64,000 nucleotides of DNA. Origin: Desulfoferrobacter suflitae (GTDB lineage Bacteria; Desulfobacterota; Syntrophobacteria; Syntrophobacterales; Syntrophobacteraceae). The position numbers and the translations under genes are program-made. The DNA lies in assembly GCF_022603395.1 (NCBI RefSeq), contig NZ_JAIBKA010000005.1, forward strand, positions 1 to 64,000. Reading direction: 5' to 3'. Positions 1-8,987 of the stretch are shown here, piece by piece (position 1 is the first letter of the stretch; each line of letters starts with the position of its first letter). A model generated the notes under the pieces. It was not told where the DNA came from. It worked only from the letters and a program-made list of their open reading frames with translations, and made no database searches.

Positions 1-467
1 GTCTGCACGCCGGCATCGAGTCCTCTAGCGGCACAGGCTTCAAAGATCGCCTTGAGCACCACATCTTCGAACTTTTTCCCCGAATAATAATCGCAGATGG
101 CCACCAGGTATTGGCCGTCTTTGCGGATATTTTTGAGCATCTTGGCTTTGTCGGGGTCCAGTTTGGAGTAATTTTCGTAGAAACCGGCAATTTCTGGGGC
201 GCCGCTTGAACGGCTCAAGAAATTGGCGGTCATCAGGCAAAGATGCGATTTACCCGTACCGTAAGAGCCGCTCAGCAGGTAGAATTTCTTGTCGGTTGGC
301 TGATAGATGCCTTTGCAGATGCGCTCGAAAGCTTGCCGGTGGGCTTTGGTCGGCCGATACATGGCCATTCTTTCGGCATTTTCCTGGGCCTCTTCAAAGG
401 CACTTTTCAACTCCACGAAATTTGCGTAACCGGTTCTGAGTTTGACGACCTCAGCTATTTTTGCCAT
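1..467 (-). CDS. BrxC/PglY-like P-loop ATPase (DUF6079-like), N-terminal part
   Basis: An open frame starts at ATG 467-465 on the minus strand and runs without a stop off the left edge, giving about 155 residues. It contains a Walker A motif, GSYGTGKSH, near residues 57-65, followed by a predicted beta-strand region typical of large AAA-type ATPases. The opening resembles the DUF6079/BrxC-PglY group of phage-resistance ATPases, which work with a PglX methylase in BREX and Pgl systems. It lies on the same strand as, and downstream of, the PglX-like methylase, separated by small accessory genes. The family call rests on only the first 155 residues; another STAND or ORC-like defence ATPase is possible. 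Confidence 0.5.
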   Translation of the reverse strand, partial: MAKIAEVVKLRTGYANFVELKSAFEEAQENAERMAMYRPTKAHRQAFERICKGIYQPTDKKFYLLSGSYGTGKSHLCLMTANFLSRSSGAPEIAGFYENYSKLDPDKAKMLKNIRKDGQYLVAICDYYSGKKFEDVVLKAIFEACAARGLDAGVQ

Positions 468-506
468 GGTTCAAGAACTCCCAATTTTTGAGACAGCCGG
501 CTCAGA

Positions 507-875
507 TCAGGCACGTATCCTGATCCTGTGCGGCTCCACCAAAAACAGCTTTCCTTGGTAATGGGCCATGTCCGGCTGGGAAGAGAGATAGACAGTCAAT
601 CGGTTCATGATTGCATTGATAGATCGAGGGTGATTTCTTATCTGAAGCGCAATGATGCCGTTGTAGTTGCCTGGAGGATAAGTCACGATGTCAATAAAGT
701 CGCCGTTTAAAGAAATCAGGATTGCACTCAGCTCCTGAGCTTTTGCAATTACCACTTGATCCGGCGCATCCTGAGGGATGTGCTCTCTGAGCTTCAGCAC
801 TTCGTGACCTGCATCGTTTAATGACGTTATCACGGTTGAGGGAACGCAATGGTCTGCAAATAACTTCAGCCCCAT
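507..875 (-). CDS. DUF5615 PIN-like toxin-type protein
   Basis: This is a 122-residue protein with the DUF5615 opening (KLFADHCVPSTV, an acidic residue in the first strand) and a central stretch ending in ILISLNGDFIDI, where PIN-like nucleases keep further acidic residues. DUF5615 proteins are predicted PIN-fold RNases and usually pair with a DUF433 partner. That partner lies immediately upstream and overlaps: its TGA stop and this ATG share an A (TGATG), so the two are translationally coupled. The role as the toxin of a type II pair is inferred from family and arrangement. Confidence 0.75.
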   Translation of the reverse strand: MGLKLFADHCVPSTVITSLNDAGHEVLKLREHIPQDAPDQVVIAKAQELSAILISLNGDFIDIVTYPPGNYNGIIALQIRNHPRSINAIMNRLTVYLSSQPDMAHYQGKLFLVEPHRIRIRA

Positions 876-1111
876 CAGACGGCCACCTCAAATTCCGCCA
901 ACTCTCGAGCATAATCGAGGCATGCCATGATCTGTTCAGGGGTGAGATCAGGGAATTCACGGATGATCTCCTCATGGGAAGAACCCGATGCCAGATAACC
1001 AAGCACTAGGCTCACCGGAATCCTGGTGCCTTTGATGCGAGGTTTGCCTCTAAGCACATCGGGTGTGCTCACGACATGATCCTTCCAGGTAACGTTCATA
1101 TTCTTCTCCAT
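875..1111 (-). CDS. DUF433 antitoxin-type protein
   Basis: This is a 78-residue protein with the hallmark DUF433 segment VLRGKPRIKGTRIPVSLVLGYL, followed by the short helical region EEIIREFPDLTPEQIMACLDYA. DUF433 proteins carry a small helix-turn-helix and are the usual antitoxin partners of DUF5615 PIN-like proteins. The gene is just upstream of the DUF5615 gene and ends within its start codon. The pair is inserted between the PglX-like gene and the BrxC-like gene, suggesting a later arrival in the defence locus. Confidence 0.78.
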   Translation of the reverse strand: MEKNMNVTWKDHVVSTPDVLRGKPRIKGTRIPVSLVLGYLASGSSHEEIIREFPDLTPEQIMACLDYARELAEFEVAV

Positions 1112-1182
1112 GTGCTTACTATTCGTCTCTCTCTCGGTTAATGCGGTTGACTTAAGGTCCAGTACTGTTTTTCTCTCCCCCG

Positions 1183-1495
1183 CTTCCCCTCACCCTAACC
1201 CTCTCCCCAAGGGAGAGGGAACCCCTAATTCACCAGCATTGTCTCTCTTGGTGGAGAGAGCCTTATTCAAAACTCCTTCTCCCTTGGCAAAGAGACCCGG
1301 GATTTCAAACCCCATCTCTTGGCGGAGCAACATGGGATCGCAAACTCCCTCTCCCTTGAGGGAAAGACCCGAGGCTCGAAACTCCCTCTGCCATGAAGAA
1401 AAGAGCCAGGGATCGAGACCGCCTCTTCCTTGAGGGAAGACCCGGGGTTCAGGACTCCCTCTCCCTTGAGGGAGAGGGTCGGGGTGAGGGGGGAC
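1183..1495. repeat. Degenerate hairpin repeat array, period about 36 bp
   Basis: The gap between the DUF433 and DUF2283 genes is filled by imperfect copies of a unit reading roughly ACTCCCTCTCCCTTGAGGGA followed by an A-rich or GACCC-rich tail. Unit starts are visible at about 1271, 1308, 1343, 1380, 1417 and 1453, giving spacings of 35-37 bp. Each unit can fold, since CTCCCT pairs with AGGGAG. The outer edges carry the longer CCCTCACCC...GGGTGAGGG hairpin found elsewhere in this window. There are no conserved-repeat/variable-spacer features, so this is not a CRISPR array. Confidence 0.8.
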
Positions 1496-1502
1496 TGAAT
1501 GA

Positions 1503-1739
1503 TTACTTCTGTACATACGTCGGCTCGCTCAGTGTCAGGCTGGTTATGGGCAGGGCTTTCAATTCCAATCGTGACAGATCAATGAATTTACTCGCATCTT
1601 CAATCTCGACGCCGATCACCTGATTGTGTTCGTTAAAGTCAAGCACGATACCGGGGGCAACCTCTTCGGACTCGGTGCTGGTCCCTTCGGCAAGTTTTAT
1701 GTAGAGCATATCATTGTCTCGATAGTATTGAAAAACCAT
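1503..1739 (-). CDS. DUF2283 family protein
   Basis: This 78-residue protein shows the DUF2283 pattern: a start like YYRDNDMLYIKLAEG, then APGIVLDFNEHNQVIGVEIEDASK. This family has about 50-80 residues and no established molecular function; members are often next to toxin-antitoxin-like genes such as DUF4258. It lies 22 bp downstream of a second, more divergent DUF2283-like gene and is followed by the hairpin array. Function unknown. Confidence 0.72.
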   Translation of the reverse strand: MVFQYYRDNDMLYIKLAEGTSTESEEVAPGIVLDFNEHNQVIGVEIEDASKFIDLSRLELKALPITSLTLSEPTYVQK

Positions 1740-1761
1740 GATGCTTCCTTGCGCCTGAGGC

Positions 1762-2010
1762 TCATATCGACAACGGCACCTCTACCTGCTCACCGGTTGC
1801 CTCGTTCGCAATCAGGAGTTTTCCCATATCTTCACGGTTAAGTTGTTCGTTTGCATTCAGCAATTCGATCCCATATATGGTTCCGTCAGGGGCCATATCC
1901 ACAATCAGCTCATCGCTGACCTTGACGGACTCGACTCCCGAAGATTTAGACTGAAAGCGAATGGTGGCAATGTTGTACCGGGGGTCGTAACTGAATCTCA
2001 TGGTGCTCAA
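1762..2010 (-). CDS. DUF2283-like protein
   Basis: This is an 82-residue protein beginning MSTMRFSYDPRYNIATIRFQ. It has the same overall layout as its neighbour: a first strand with a Y-D pair, then VSDELIVDMAPDGTIYGIELLNAN, the D/E-x-G-x-[IV]-x-G-[IV]-E signature of DUF2283. The C-terminus is longer and different (LLIANEATGEQVEVPLSI). It probably forms a co-transcribed pair with the gene at 1503-1739. Function unknown. Confidence 0.65.
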   Translation of the reverse strand: MSTMRFSYDPRYNIATIRFQSKSSGVESVKVSDELIVDMAPDGTIYGIELLNANEQLNREDMGKLLIANEATGEQVEVPLSI

Positions 2011-2045
2011 CCTCCCTAAAACTCACCTTGAGCGGGCTCTGTTCC

Positions 2046-2127
2046 CCCTCTCCCTCAGCTGATAGTTACCCACACTTGGCCCCGGGGGTGGTCTCCCTCT
2101 CCCTCAGGGAGAGGGCCGGGGTGAGGG
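2046..2127. repeat. Hairpin repeat (CCCTCTCCC/GGGAGAGGG type)
   Basis: Two partial copies lie here. The right one is a strong hairpin, CCCTCTCCCTCAGGGAGAGGG, followed by a GGGGTGAGGG tail. The tail extends into the end of the DUF4258 gene, where it encodes the last residues (PSPRPSP). This is the same family as the repeats near 1.2-1.5, 12.5-12.8, 13.15 and 14.2 kb. Confidence 0.8.
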
Positions 2128-2298
2128 AAGAACAATAAAGGTGTCTTTTGCGCTACTGCGAAAATTCCTTCGAAACCCCGTTCGCCCGAACCTGGCGGGG
2201 AATCGTTCGCCGTATTCCAAGGTTGCCGTCACTTCATCCTCGGTAGCTCCTCGTTCCTTGATGCGTTCACGAGCGTGCGGATGCAGTCGCACGGCCAT
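2104..2298 (-). CDS. DUF4258 family protein
   Basis: A 64-residue protein with the DUF4258 opening HPHARERIKERGATEDEV, followed by TLEYGERFPARFGR. DUF4258 proteins have a BECR/RelE-like small fold and commonly sit beside DUF2283 genes, as here. The normal C-terminus (often KVVTVY-like strands) is cut short by hairpin-repeat sequence that supplies the last seven residues and the stop, so the protein may be truncated. Confidence 0.6.
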   Translation of the reverse strand: MAVRLHPHARERIKERGATEDEVTATLEYGERFPARFGRTGFRRNFRSSAKDTFIVLPSPRPSP

Positions 2299-2364
2299 GG
2301 CTTTCTCCTATTTTATTAATCATACCTCCGGGAAAAATTTCAGCATACCATCTGATGACTCGCT

Positions 2365-5300
2365 TCAGCCGATTCGCCCAAGAACCCGCCCGATCCGGTC
2401 GTATTCCTCCAGGCATTTGCGTTTAGACATGAACTCTCCGAAGGCCGCCTCCTCCTTGCGCTTGAGAACGGGAAAGGTGTCCAAGATATAGGCGAAATCA
2501 TCGCGGCTGAGACCATACAGATGCGCCACATAAGCGTCGATTTCGGCACGCAGCTGCGCCCGATCGCCGGTGTCGCGCCGATCAGGTAGCCGGTCATGGA
2601 CTCCGCAGTGCGGTCCCCATTCGTGAGTGAGGCTTTTCGCTTCTTCGGCTAATCGGTGGCGAATTTCTTGTTCGTGAGCGGGGCCGTAGTCCAGAGAGTC
2701 TGATGGGGGATACCAAAAGCTGGGCAATTGCCAAGTTTCAGAAAATACGGACTTCCAGTACTCAGAGAAAAAGTTGGTAGTGCACAACAATCGAAGTGTC
2801 CTCGATACTATAGCCTCAAAACCATTTGAAATGACCTGTGGATCGCGTGGCACTGGCAAAGTCTCCAAGAAAAACATATTCAACGTGGTTGTTATTTTAT
2901 GTCTCAGGATGAAATCCAAAACAAAACTATTGAGACAGCCACATAGATAAGAATTTATCGACGCTCGGTGCTCGTGCTCATCTGAGACCCAGATTACAGT
3001 GCAATTTACTTCAGCTAAAGTTTTATTTGGAATCACAGTGGAAATTAGCGTTCTCTCGTCTGTGCTACGCGCAATCCTCCTATGAACCACGCGTGGTAAT
3101 AGGGGCGACGGAACCTTCATTTTTCCCAAAGCACTTTCAAGGTCAGCCCAGTATTGTGGAGCGTCATAGAAGCTGTTGAACTGCCAAATCATCTTACCTT
3201 CATACAGTGGGCACTCTGTAGGTTCAGTTGATAGGAGGTTTACGCCGCTTGTCATGTTTAGTTCTTGTAGGAACTTCACATTCCAGGCATCTGGCAATGT
3301 CTCGCCTAACAAGGGGTAATCGGCGTAGATTTTCGATGCTATCTCGAGAGAGTGCGGTGATGTAAATTCCATCAAGCTTAAGGAGTTTGGGGAAAACTTC
3401 CGAATTTGTTCAATTGATATCATGATAGGGCTAGCGTCTATTGATATCAGTCTCTCGGGATCATGCTGCATGAAAGCACACTTAAACTTTTTAGTCTTCC
3501 CTCCTTTTTGGCACCCGAATGCTACAAATTTAAACCTTCCATCGACAGCATTGAAGCTAGTAGGCCAACGATTTTCGAAGCAATATAAAAACGATAGAAG
3601 GCTTTTTGAAAAAAAGTTTTGGCGAAGTTGCTGGCAACTTTGGTCAGTGTAGATTCCACTTGGAATCAGAATGCCCAAATTACCTTTCCTATTAAGGAGA
3701 GCAAAGGATCTCTCAAGAAATGCTTTGTACAGGTCAATTTTTCCTCTCTGAAGATATGAGTAGGCCAGTGGTTCTTTAAAGTACGCGGAACTTTGTCGGA
3801 ATTTGTTTTCGTAAGTTGACCACTTTTCATAAATCTTAGGATGTGCTTTTTTTAGTAATTTAATAACCTCTGTTGCTTCCTGCTTTTTATATTTGCGAAA
3901 ATCGGGATCATAGAACAAATAGAACTCTTGAGTGCTTGGCTGCAAGACGTCCCACGGCGGATTACCCACAGTAGCCGAAAATCCCCCAGCTGTTCCCGGC
4001 CCAAAGACATCGGGAAATTCCAACGGCCAGTGATAGAATTCATGCCAGTCACGGTAACCTTCCACCGATTCCCAGGTTTCCCGCAGTTCATCATGGGTGA
4101 GATCCTCTACCGTCTTGCCGGAGGCAAGATGAGTGAAGAGGGTCCGATATGCGCCGGGGCCAATGTCGCCATCCATGAGGTAAGCGGTAAAGAGATCGGC
4201 CAGTGGCTTCAGTCTTTTTGATGCGCTTTCCTGCACCTCATCAAAAACGCTCTTTTGGGCATCGGTATCATCTTCATCTATCGCGGTAATGGCAGCGAGA
4301 TTTTCGGCGGCTTTGGCAAGAGTCGCCGAAAGGTTGCCGAAATTCATGACCAGCTGTTTCTCGTCCTTTTTGCGGCGGTCTTTTTTTCGCAATGGGATCT
4401 CACGCAGTTGATCGAAGGAGCGAATGCCGATCAGGCTGTTGCCCTGGCGCAGGTGGTGATCCAAAAAGGTGAGCTTATGCTCGACGGCAAAGCAGTTGAG
4501 CCAAAGGGACAACTTGGCCAGGTTCACCGCCAAAGGATTGATGTCCACGCCATAAATGCAATGGCGGGTGATGCGTCGGCGCCAATCGTTGGGTTTACTG
4601 GAAACCGCGACGCGCAAATCATCCACCGCGGGAATTTCTTCCAGCAGGGAGACCACCAGCCCCGCCATCTGGTTGGTTGCATCCACCAAAAAATGGCCGC
4701 TGCCCATGGCCGGGTCGCAAACTCTGAAACGGAGGACGTCTTCGTCTACAAACCGCTCCACCAGCGCCGCGGCGGACTGGGCGGCACCTCTTTTGGAATA
4801 CAGGTCGGGGCCGCTTCGGATCTGTTCCAGAAAATCATTGAAACGCTGCCGGTGCTTTGTTTCAAAGGTTTCCCGCAACGGATTGACGATGGTCTTTTCG
4901 TTGAGAAACCGCACCAGCGACTCGGGAGTGTAATACGATCCGGTTTGTTTCCGCTCCAAAGCCGATTCACCGAAATAGACCTGGCCCTTGTGGATCAGGG
5001 TGTCGCCTTTATGCTTCTCGGTTTGTGAAGCCAGGAGAATTTCAACGCCCTTCTGGGTCCGGCGACGTATGCGATCGGCATCGGCGAGCTGCACGGTGTA
5101 TTCCAGAATATTCTCGTAGAGCTCCCCCAGATGCCGCACTTCCAGGTCTTCATAAGGAATGGTGTATTCCTTATCCGGGTCGTTATCCAACGGTTCGACA
5201 TAGGCCAACAGGTAAAGAGCTCTGGCAAGGAAATCGTTGCGCAGCTGGTGTTTTCCGAGGAATTTTTCTTCCTCGTCATCAAACAGCCCGCCGTCGTAAC

Positions 5301-5922
5301 CCATGATGCCGTATTCCGGGTCGCCTTCGTTGACGGCCCGCACCAGCCCCTTGAGGTGCTTCCAGAGGTCGTATTGGTCGGTATCGCTGCGCTTTTTCCA
5401 TTGGAGTTTATGCGCTTCCCTGCAAAGGGTTTCTATGGAAAGACTCTCATAGGTTTCCAGCTTTTCAGGGTCGGACGGAAGCAGTCTGCGTGCTTCCGCA
5501 TAGAAGAAAAACAGGCAACGATAGAGGAGTTTCACGGCGCTCTGGAAGATTTCTCGGCGCTCTTCCTCTGTATATCCTGCTTCCTTTTGGGGCATGTCAT
5601 GAATGAAGCCATTGCAGATATATTGCAAGATTTCATCCACTTGTGCGAGGAGCGGAGTCTTGACCCGATCGCTCAGGATTTTTTCAGATTGTTCTCGGTC
5701 GCGGTCCAGCCGGCACTTGTAAACACCGGCGGATTCGTCCTTTTGGTCCTCCTCGCTATCCTCAGGAACTTCCGCAATAAAAGAATCCCGGTGGAAGAAG
5801 CGCTCAAACATGCCGTATTCCGCCTCTTCATTGGCTTCGAGCGTCTCAGTCAGGGACAGTTGTAGACTCGCACAATCTATTGACTCAATGAGCAGTGTTT
5901 TTTTCACAATGACTTGACACAA
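2365..5922 (-). pseudogene. PglX-like DNA adenine methylase, C-terminal part of split gene
   Basis: This is the larger piece of a class I N6-adenine methyltransferase (Eco57I/PglX type). Visible motifs are YYTPESLVRFL, the SAM-binding motif I DPAMGSGHFLVD, YGVDINPLAVNLAKLSLWL, and catalytic motif IV GNPPWDV. A long target-recognition region and a typical coiled C-terminus follow. The first 14 nt of this open frame belong to inserted DNA. True gene sequence begins at 5908, where the valine codon GTG and VKKTLLIES follow. The N-terminus lies at 11582-12012. Without the 5,673-bp insertion the two pieces form one 3,975-nt frame (1,325 codons). This fragment keeps all catalytic motifs, but whether it is expressed from inside the insertion is unknown. 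Confidence 0.85.
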
Positions 5923-5987
5923 GTGGGCAGATTATCGAATTATTCTGCTCACAGGAAAAGGCGGGGTTGTTTTGGACAATGAAGTTG

Positions 5988-6040
5988 GATGAAGGGTGGG
6001 ACAAGCACCCCTCATCCGTTGAAAAGTGAGTTAAACTCAC
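5988..6040. promoter_or_regulatory. Inverted repeats at the left end of the TniAB-like transposon
   Basis: The 145-bp non-coding left end (5909-6053) holds three inverted repeats. One is imperfect, GTGGGCAGA...TCTGCTCAC, at about 5923-5952. A hairpin at 5988-6016 has arms GATGAAGGGTG and CACCCCTCATC. A near-perfect palindrome, GTGAGTTAAACTCAC, lies at 6026-6040, just before the TTG start of the first gene. Such repeats could be transposase-binding sites or an operator for the element's own genes; no function is proven. Confidence 0.45.
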
Positions 6041-6053
6041 AAAAGGCCCTTTA

Positions 6054-6497
6054 TTGATATTGTTTTTTGACGTATGCGTCAAGACCCTCTTTGAGTTGGG
6101 CCGCAACTACCCCTGGCCAAGGCCCGAAAGATGCTCGTGCTGTAAAGGGCGCATCTGGGCTCATGGCTTTGACACCGCCTATTTTGATGACTTCCCGGAA
6201 CCCTTGTGGATTCGAAAATATCGATGTGTAGATTGCCGAACCGTTTTCAGAACTCGCCCCAGCGGCTACTGGAGCAGATTCCAGGCCGCCATTGCCACCA
6301 TCCGTGAACATATTGCGCACCGCTTAACCGAGCGCAGGTGGAAGCCGGACCTGCCTAGATCCAGGCAGCGTCATTGGCTCAATGGGCTCAGGAAACAGAT
6401 CCTCACCCATTTTGGCACAGGCGCTTCCGATGACCCGTTGCAGGCTTTTGATTCCTTGATCGCCCGGGGAGTCTGTGCCGCCTCACGAGCCATATAA
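6054..6497 (+). CDS. Zinc-ribbon protein of the TniAB-like transposon
   Basis: A 147-residue protein starts at TTG 6054. It has paired cysteines CSCC (near residue 30) and CVDC (near residue 60), spaced like a zinc ribbon, with the motif IRKYRCVDCRTVF. This resembles the N-terminal zinc ribbons of many transposases that read CP.C...Y.C..C..TF. The C-terminal half is helical and basic. It is the first gene of the element, 109 bp ahead of the transposase gene. A DNA-binding accessory role is inferred; I do not recognise a named family with confidence. Confidence 0.6.
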   Translation: MILFFDVCVKTLFELGRNYPWPRPERCSCCKGRIWAHGFDTAYFDDFPEPLWIRKYRCVDCRTVFRTRPSGYWSRFQAAIATIREHIAHRLTERRWKPDLPRSRQRHWLNGLRKQILTHFGTGASDDPLQAFDSLIARGVCAASRAI

Positions 6498-6606
6498 TCT
6501 GCGAGCTCGCGTGCTCGTCTCGGACCCAACCGAAGGGTGCCTTTGTAGTTAAGCCGGCTTTCGGCAATAAAGCAAGGCAACCATCAACCACACAGGGGAG
6601 GTCCTT

Positions 6607-7908
6607 ATGGATGAGCAACAACAAAAAGAAATTGCTGTATTTCGGTTCGGGGTCATCAGTGATTTTGTCAACTGCAACCACTTGAGTCATGCAAAACGGG
6701 CCAGGCTGCTGCGAGAAAAGTGCGAAAAAGAGTGGCAGATCCCCCATTCTGCTCGCAGCCGGCTGTCGGCTTCCACCATTCGAGAGTGGATAAGAGTCTA
6801 CCAGAAGGCCGGAGGGCGGTTGGAGGCGCTTTATCCAAAAAGCCGAAGGGATAAGGGAGTGGCCCGTGCCATCGATGAAGAAACCGGCCAGGCGATCATT
6901 CGGCTGCGCCACGAGCTGCCTGAGAGCCCTATTAATGCGCTCATCTCCGAGATGCAGCAGCGATCGCTCTTAAAGCCGGGCGAGGTGTTGACTCAGGCAA
7001 CCGTCTACCGGTTTCTCCATCGGGCGGGGCTGCTCCGTCCGCAATGTCCGGCCCCGGTGGACCGCCGCAAGTTTGAAGCCGAGCTTCCCAATGACATTTG
7101 GCAGTCGGATGCCATGCACGGACCGATGATCCGCGTGGGCGATAAAAAACGCAAAACCTATCTGTTTGCCTTCATAGATGACATGAGCCGCCTGATTCCT
7201 CATGCCGAGTTCTATCTCAGCGAAGGCCTGCCTTCTTTTCTTTCCGCCTTGCGTTGTGCCCTGCTCAAACGAGGGCTCCCGCGAAAACTCTATGTCGACA
7301 ACGGCCCCGCCTTCAGATCCACTCTCCTTCGGGAAATCACCGCCTCCCTTGGCATCGCTCTGGTTCACTCCAAGCCCTACAAGCCCGAAGGGCGGGGCAA
7401 GGTGGAAAGGGTCTTCAAGACTATCCAAACCCAATTTCTGCCCGGCTTTAAGGGCAACTGCCTGGATGAGCTCAATGAAGCCCTCGATTGCTGGCTGCGA
7501 GATGTCTACCATAAAAGGCCCCATGGCGCGACCGCAGAGCCCCCTCTCAAACGCTATGCCGATCACATGGAGTGTATCCGCCCCGCTCCCAAAGACCTCG
7601 AAGATTACTTCCGCAAACGCGCCCGAAGACGTGTTGCCAAAGACCGCACCGTGGCCTTGAACGGCAGGCTCTATGAAGCCCCGGTACCGCTCATTGGGAA
7701 ACAGATCACGCTGCTCTACCATGACCATGATCCGGCCCGCGTGGAAATTACCCTGGAAGGGCGCTCCCATGGCTTCCTCACGGTTCTCGACCTCAACGCC
7801 AACTGCCGGGTCAAACGCTATTCACAGCGTCTAGTGTTGGAAAGCTCCCCGCCACAGTCCATCCCCACCGGCAGGCTGGCCTTTGCCGGCGAGGAGGAAA
7901 CCTCATGA
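6607..7908 (+). CDS. DDE transposase, TniA/Mu-like (rve fold)
   Basis: A 433-residue integrase-fold transposase. The N-terminal 140 residues are helix-turn-helix-like (SASTIREWIRVYQKAGG, TQATVYRFLHRAG). The catalytic triad is D168 (WQSDAMHG), D231 (YVDNGPAF) and E267 (GRGKVERVF), a 35-residue D-E spacing typical of the rve family. A Mu-type C-terminal beta-barrel follows (LNGRLYEAP). It overlaps the ATPase gene by 4 bp (ATGA), the two-gene layout seen in Tn552, Tn5053 and related ATPase-assisted transposons. The Shine-Dalgarno sequence is GGGGAGG just upstream of the ATG. Confidence 0.9.
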   Translation: MDEQQQKEIAVFRFGVISDFVNCNHLSHAKRARLLREKCEKEWQIPHSARSRLSASTIREWIRVYQKAGGRLEALYPKSRRDKGVARAIDEETGQAIIRLRHELPESPINALISEMQQRSLLKPGEVLTQATVYRFLHRAGLLRPQCPAPVDRRKFEAELPNDIWQSDAMHGPMIRVGDKKRKTYLFAFIDDMSRLIPHAEFYLSEGLPSFLSALRCALLKRGLPRKLYVDNGPAFRSTLLREITASLGIALVHSKPYKPEGRGKVERVFKTIQTQFLPGFKGNCLDELNEALDCWLRDVYHKRPHGATAEPPLKRYADHMECIRPAPKDLEDYFRKRARRRVAKDRTVALNGRLYEAPVPLIGKQITLLYHDHDPARVEITLEGRSHGFLTVLDLNANCRVKRYSQRLVLESSPPQSIPTGRLAFAGEEETS

Positions 7909-8714
7909 AACCTCTCTATCGAACCTTTTTCGGTTTTACCCGTGAGCCCTTTACCGCCGAGCTCAAAGCGGACCAGATCCTGCAAACCGCGGAAGTGACC
8001 GCGGTTGCAGAGCGCTTCGACTATGCGGTGAACCTCGGAGCCATCGCCCTGGTGACCGGAGAAGTCGGCAGCGGCAAGTCCACCGCTCTCAGATGGGCAT
8101 TGAACCGTTTGCACCCCTCAGAGTTCCGCCCTATCTGGATCACAGCTTGCTCCGGCTCCATCCTGGAACTTTACCGCTTGCTCAGCTCTGAGCTGGAAAT
8201 GGAAACCGCAACTTACTCCCGAGCCACTCTTTTGAAATTTATCCGCCGCCAGATCCTTGAGCTGACAGATGGCCGCAAACAAAAACCGGTCCTCATTATT
8301 GATGAGGCATCGCTTCTGCGCCTTGAAGTCTTTGCCGAACTGCACACCCTCACCCAGTTCGAGGGAGACTCAAGACCTCTTCTTCCCATCATTTTTGCCG
8401 GCCAGAATAACTTGCTCGATCTGCTCCTCTATCGTACTTCCATCCCGCTTGCCTCAAGAGTTGTCGCCCGCTGCCACCTGCAGGCTATTTCTCGATCCGA
8501 TATGGAGCTCTACCTCAACCATCACCTGAAAATTGCAGGGATCAGCCATCCGCTTTTTGCCGATCAGGCCGTAACCGCCATCCATCAGGGTTCAGGTGGG
8601 CTTTTGCGGCGCGCCAACCACCTGGCCAGAGGGGCCCTCATCGCCGCTGCCCATGAAAAAATCCAGCAGGTCTCGGCCGAGCACGTTCGCATCGCTTCAA
8701 GCGAGCTCATCTGA
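7905..8714 (+). CDS. AAA ATPase, TniB/ExeA-like transposition partner
   Basis: A 269-residue AAA ATPase starting MKPLYRTFFGFTREPF, the opening shared by ExeA-type and TniB/TnsC-type ATPases. Walker A is GEVGSGKST at residues 52-60; Walker B is VLIIDEA at about 129-135; the sensor region reads IIFAGQNNL. In ATPase-assisted transposons this protein selects targets and activates the DDE transposase. Its ATG overlaps the transposase stop, so they are co-translated. Secretion-type ExeA is excluded by the context. Confidence 0.88.
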   Translation: MKPLYRTFFGFTREPFTAELKADQILQTAEVTAVAERFDYAVNLGAIALVTGEVGSGKSTALRWALNRLHPSEFRPIWITACSGSILELYRLLSSELEMETATYSRATLLKFIRRQILELTDGRKQKPVLIIDEASLLRLEVFAELHTLTQFEGDSRPLLPIIFAGQNNLLDLLLYRTSIPLASRVVARCHLQAISRSDMELYLNHHLKIAGISHPLFADQAVTAIHQGSGGLLRRANHLARGALIAAAHEKIQQVSAEHVRIASSELI

Positions 8715-8739
8715 AACCATCACAAGGGGGTTTAAGAAC

Positions 8740-8919
8740 ATGAAAGAACCCGATGAAATAAAAATCGCCTGGGTGATATGGACCCTTCTCTCCTTCCTCA
8801 ATGACATTCTCTGGGACAGGTATGAACAAGAGTTCCTCCAACTCAGCGCCGATTCCCACAAAATGCAACAACTCGATTGGCTCGTTGCCTATTTGAAGGG
8901 CTACGATCTGCCTTTCTAA
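8740..8919 (+). CDS. Small hypothetical protein of the transposon
   Basis: A 59-residue ORF starts at ATG 8740 behind a strong purine run (AAGGGGG). It is acidic and tryptophan-rich, with an IAWVIWTLLSFLNDILWDRY segment that could be an amphipathic helix. It lies 25 bp after the ATPase gene and 68 bp before the primase-like gene, so it is probably part of the same transcript. I do not recognise it; it may be a conserved accessory protein of this transposon family. Confidence 0.55.
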   Translation: MKEPDEIKIAWVIWTLLSFLNDILWDRYEQEFLQLSADSHKMQQLDWLVAYLKGYDLPF

Positions 8920-8987
8920 AACCCTTTTATACTGCAGGCCGACTCACCAAAGCCTGCAGTTAAAAAAACCTTGCCGTCGGCACTGCT

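Noticed and set aside
1268-1495. Possible CRISPR array because of a 36-bp period
   Set aside because: Units are adjacent, diverged copies with no spacers and no cas genes nearby; it is a degenerate hairpin array.
4255-5028. 257-codon plus-strand frame inside the methylase gene
   Set aside because: Antisense to the PglX-like gene, with no domain of its own.
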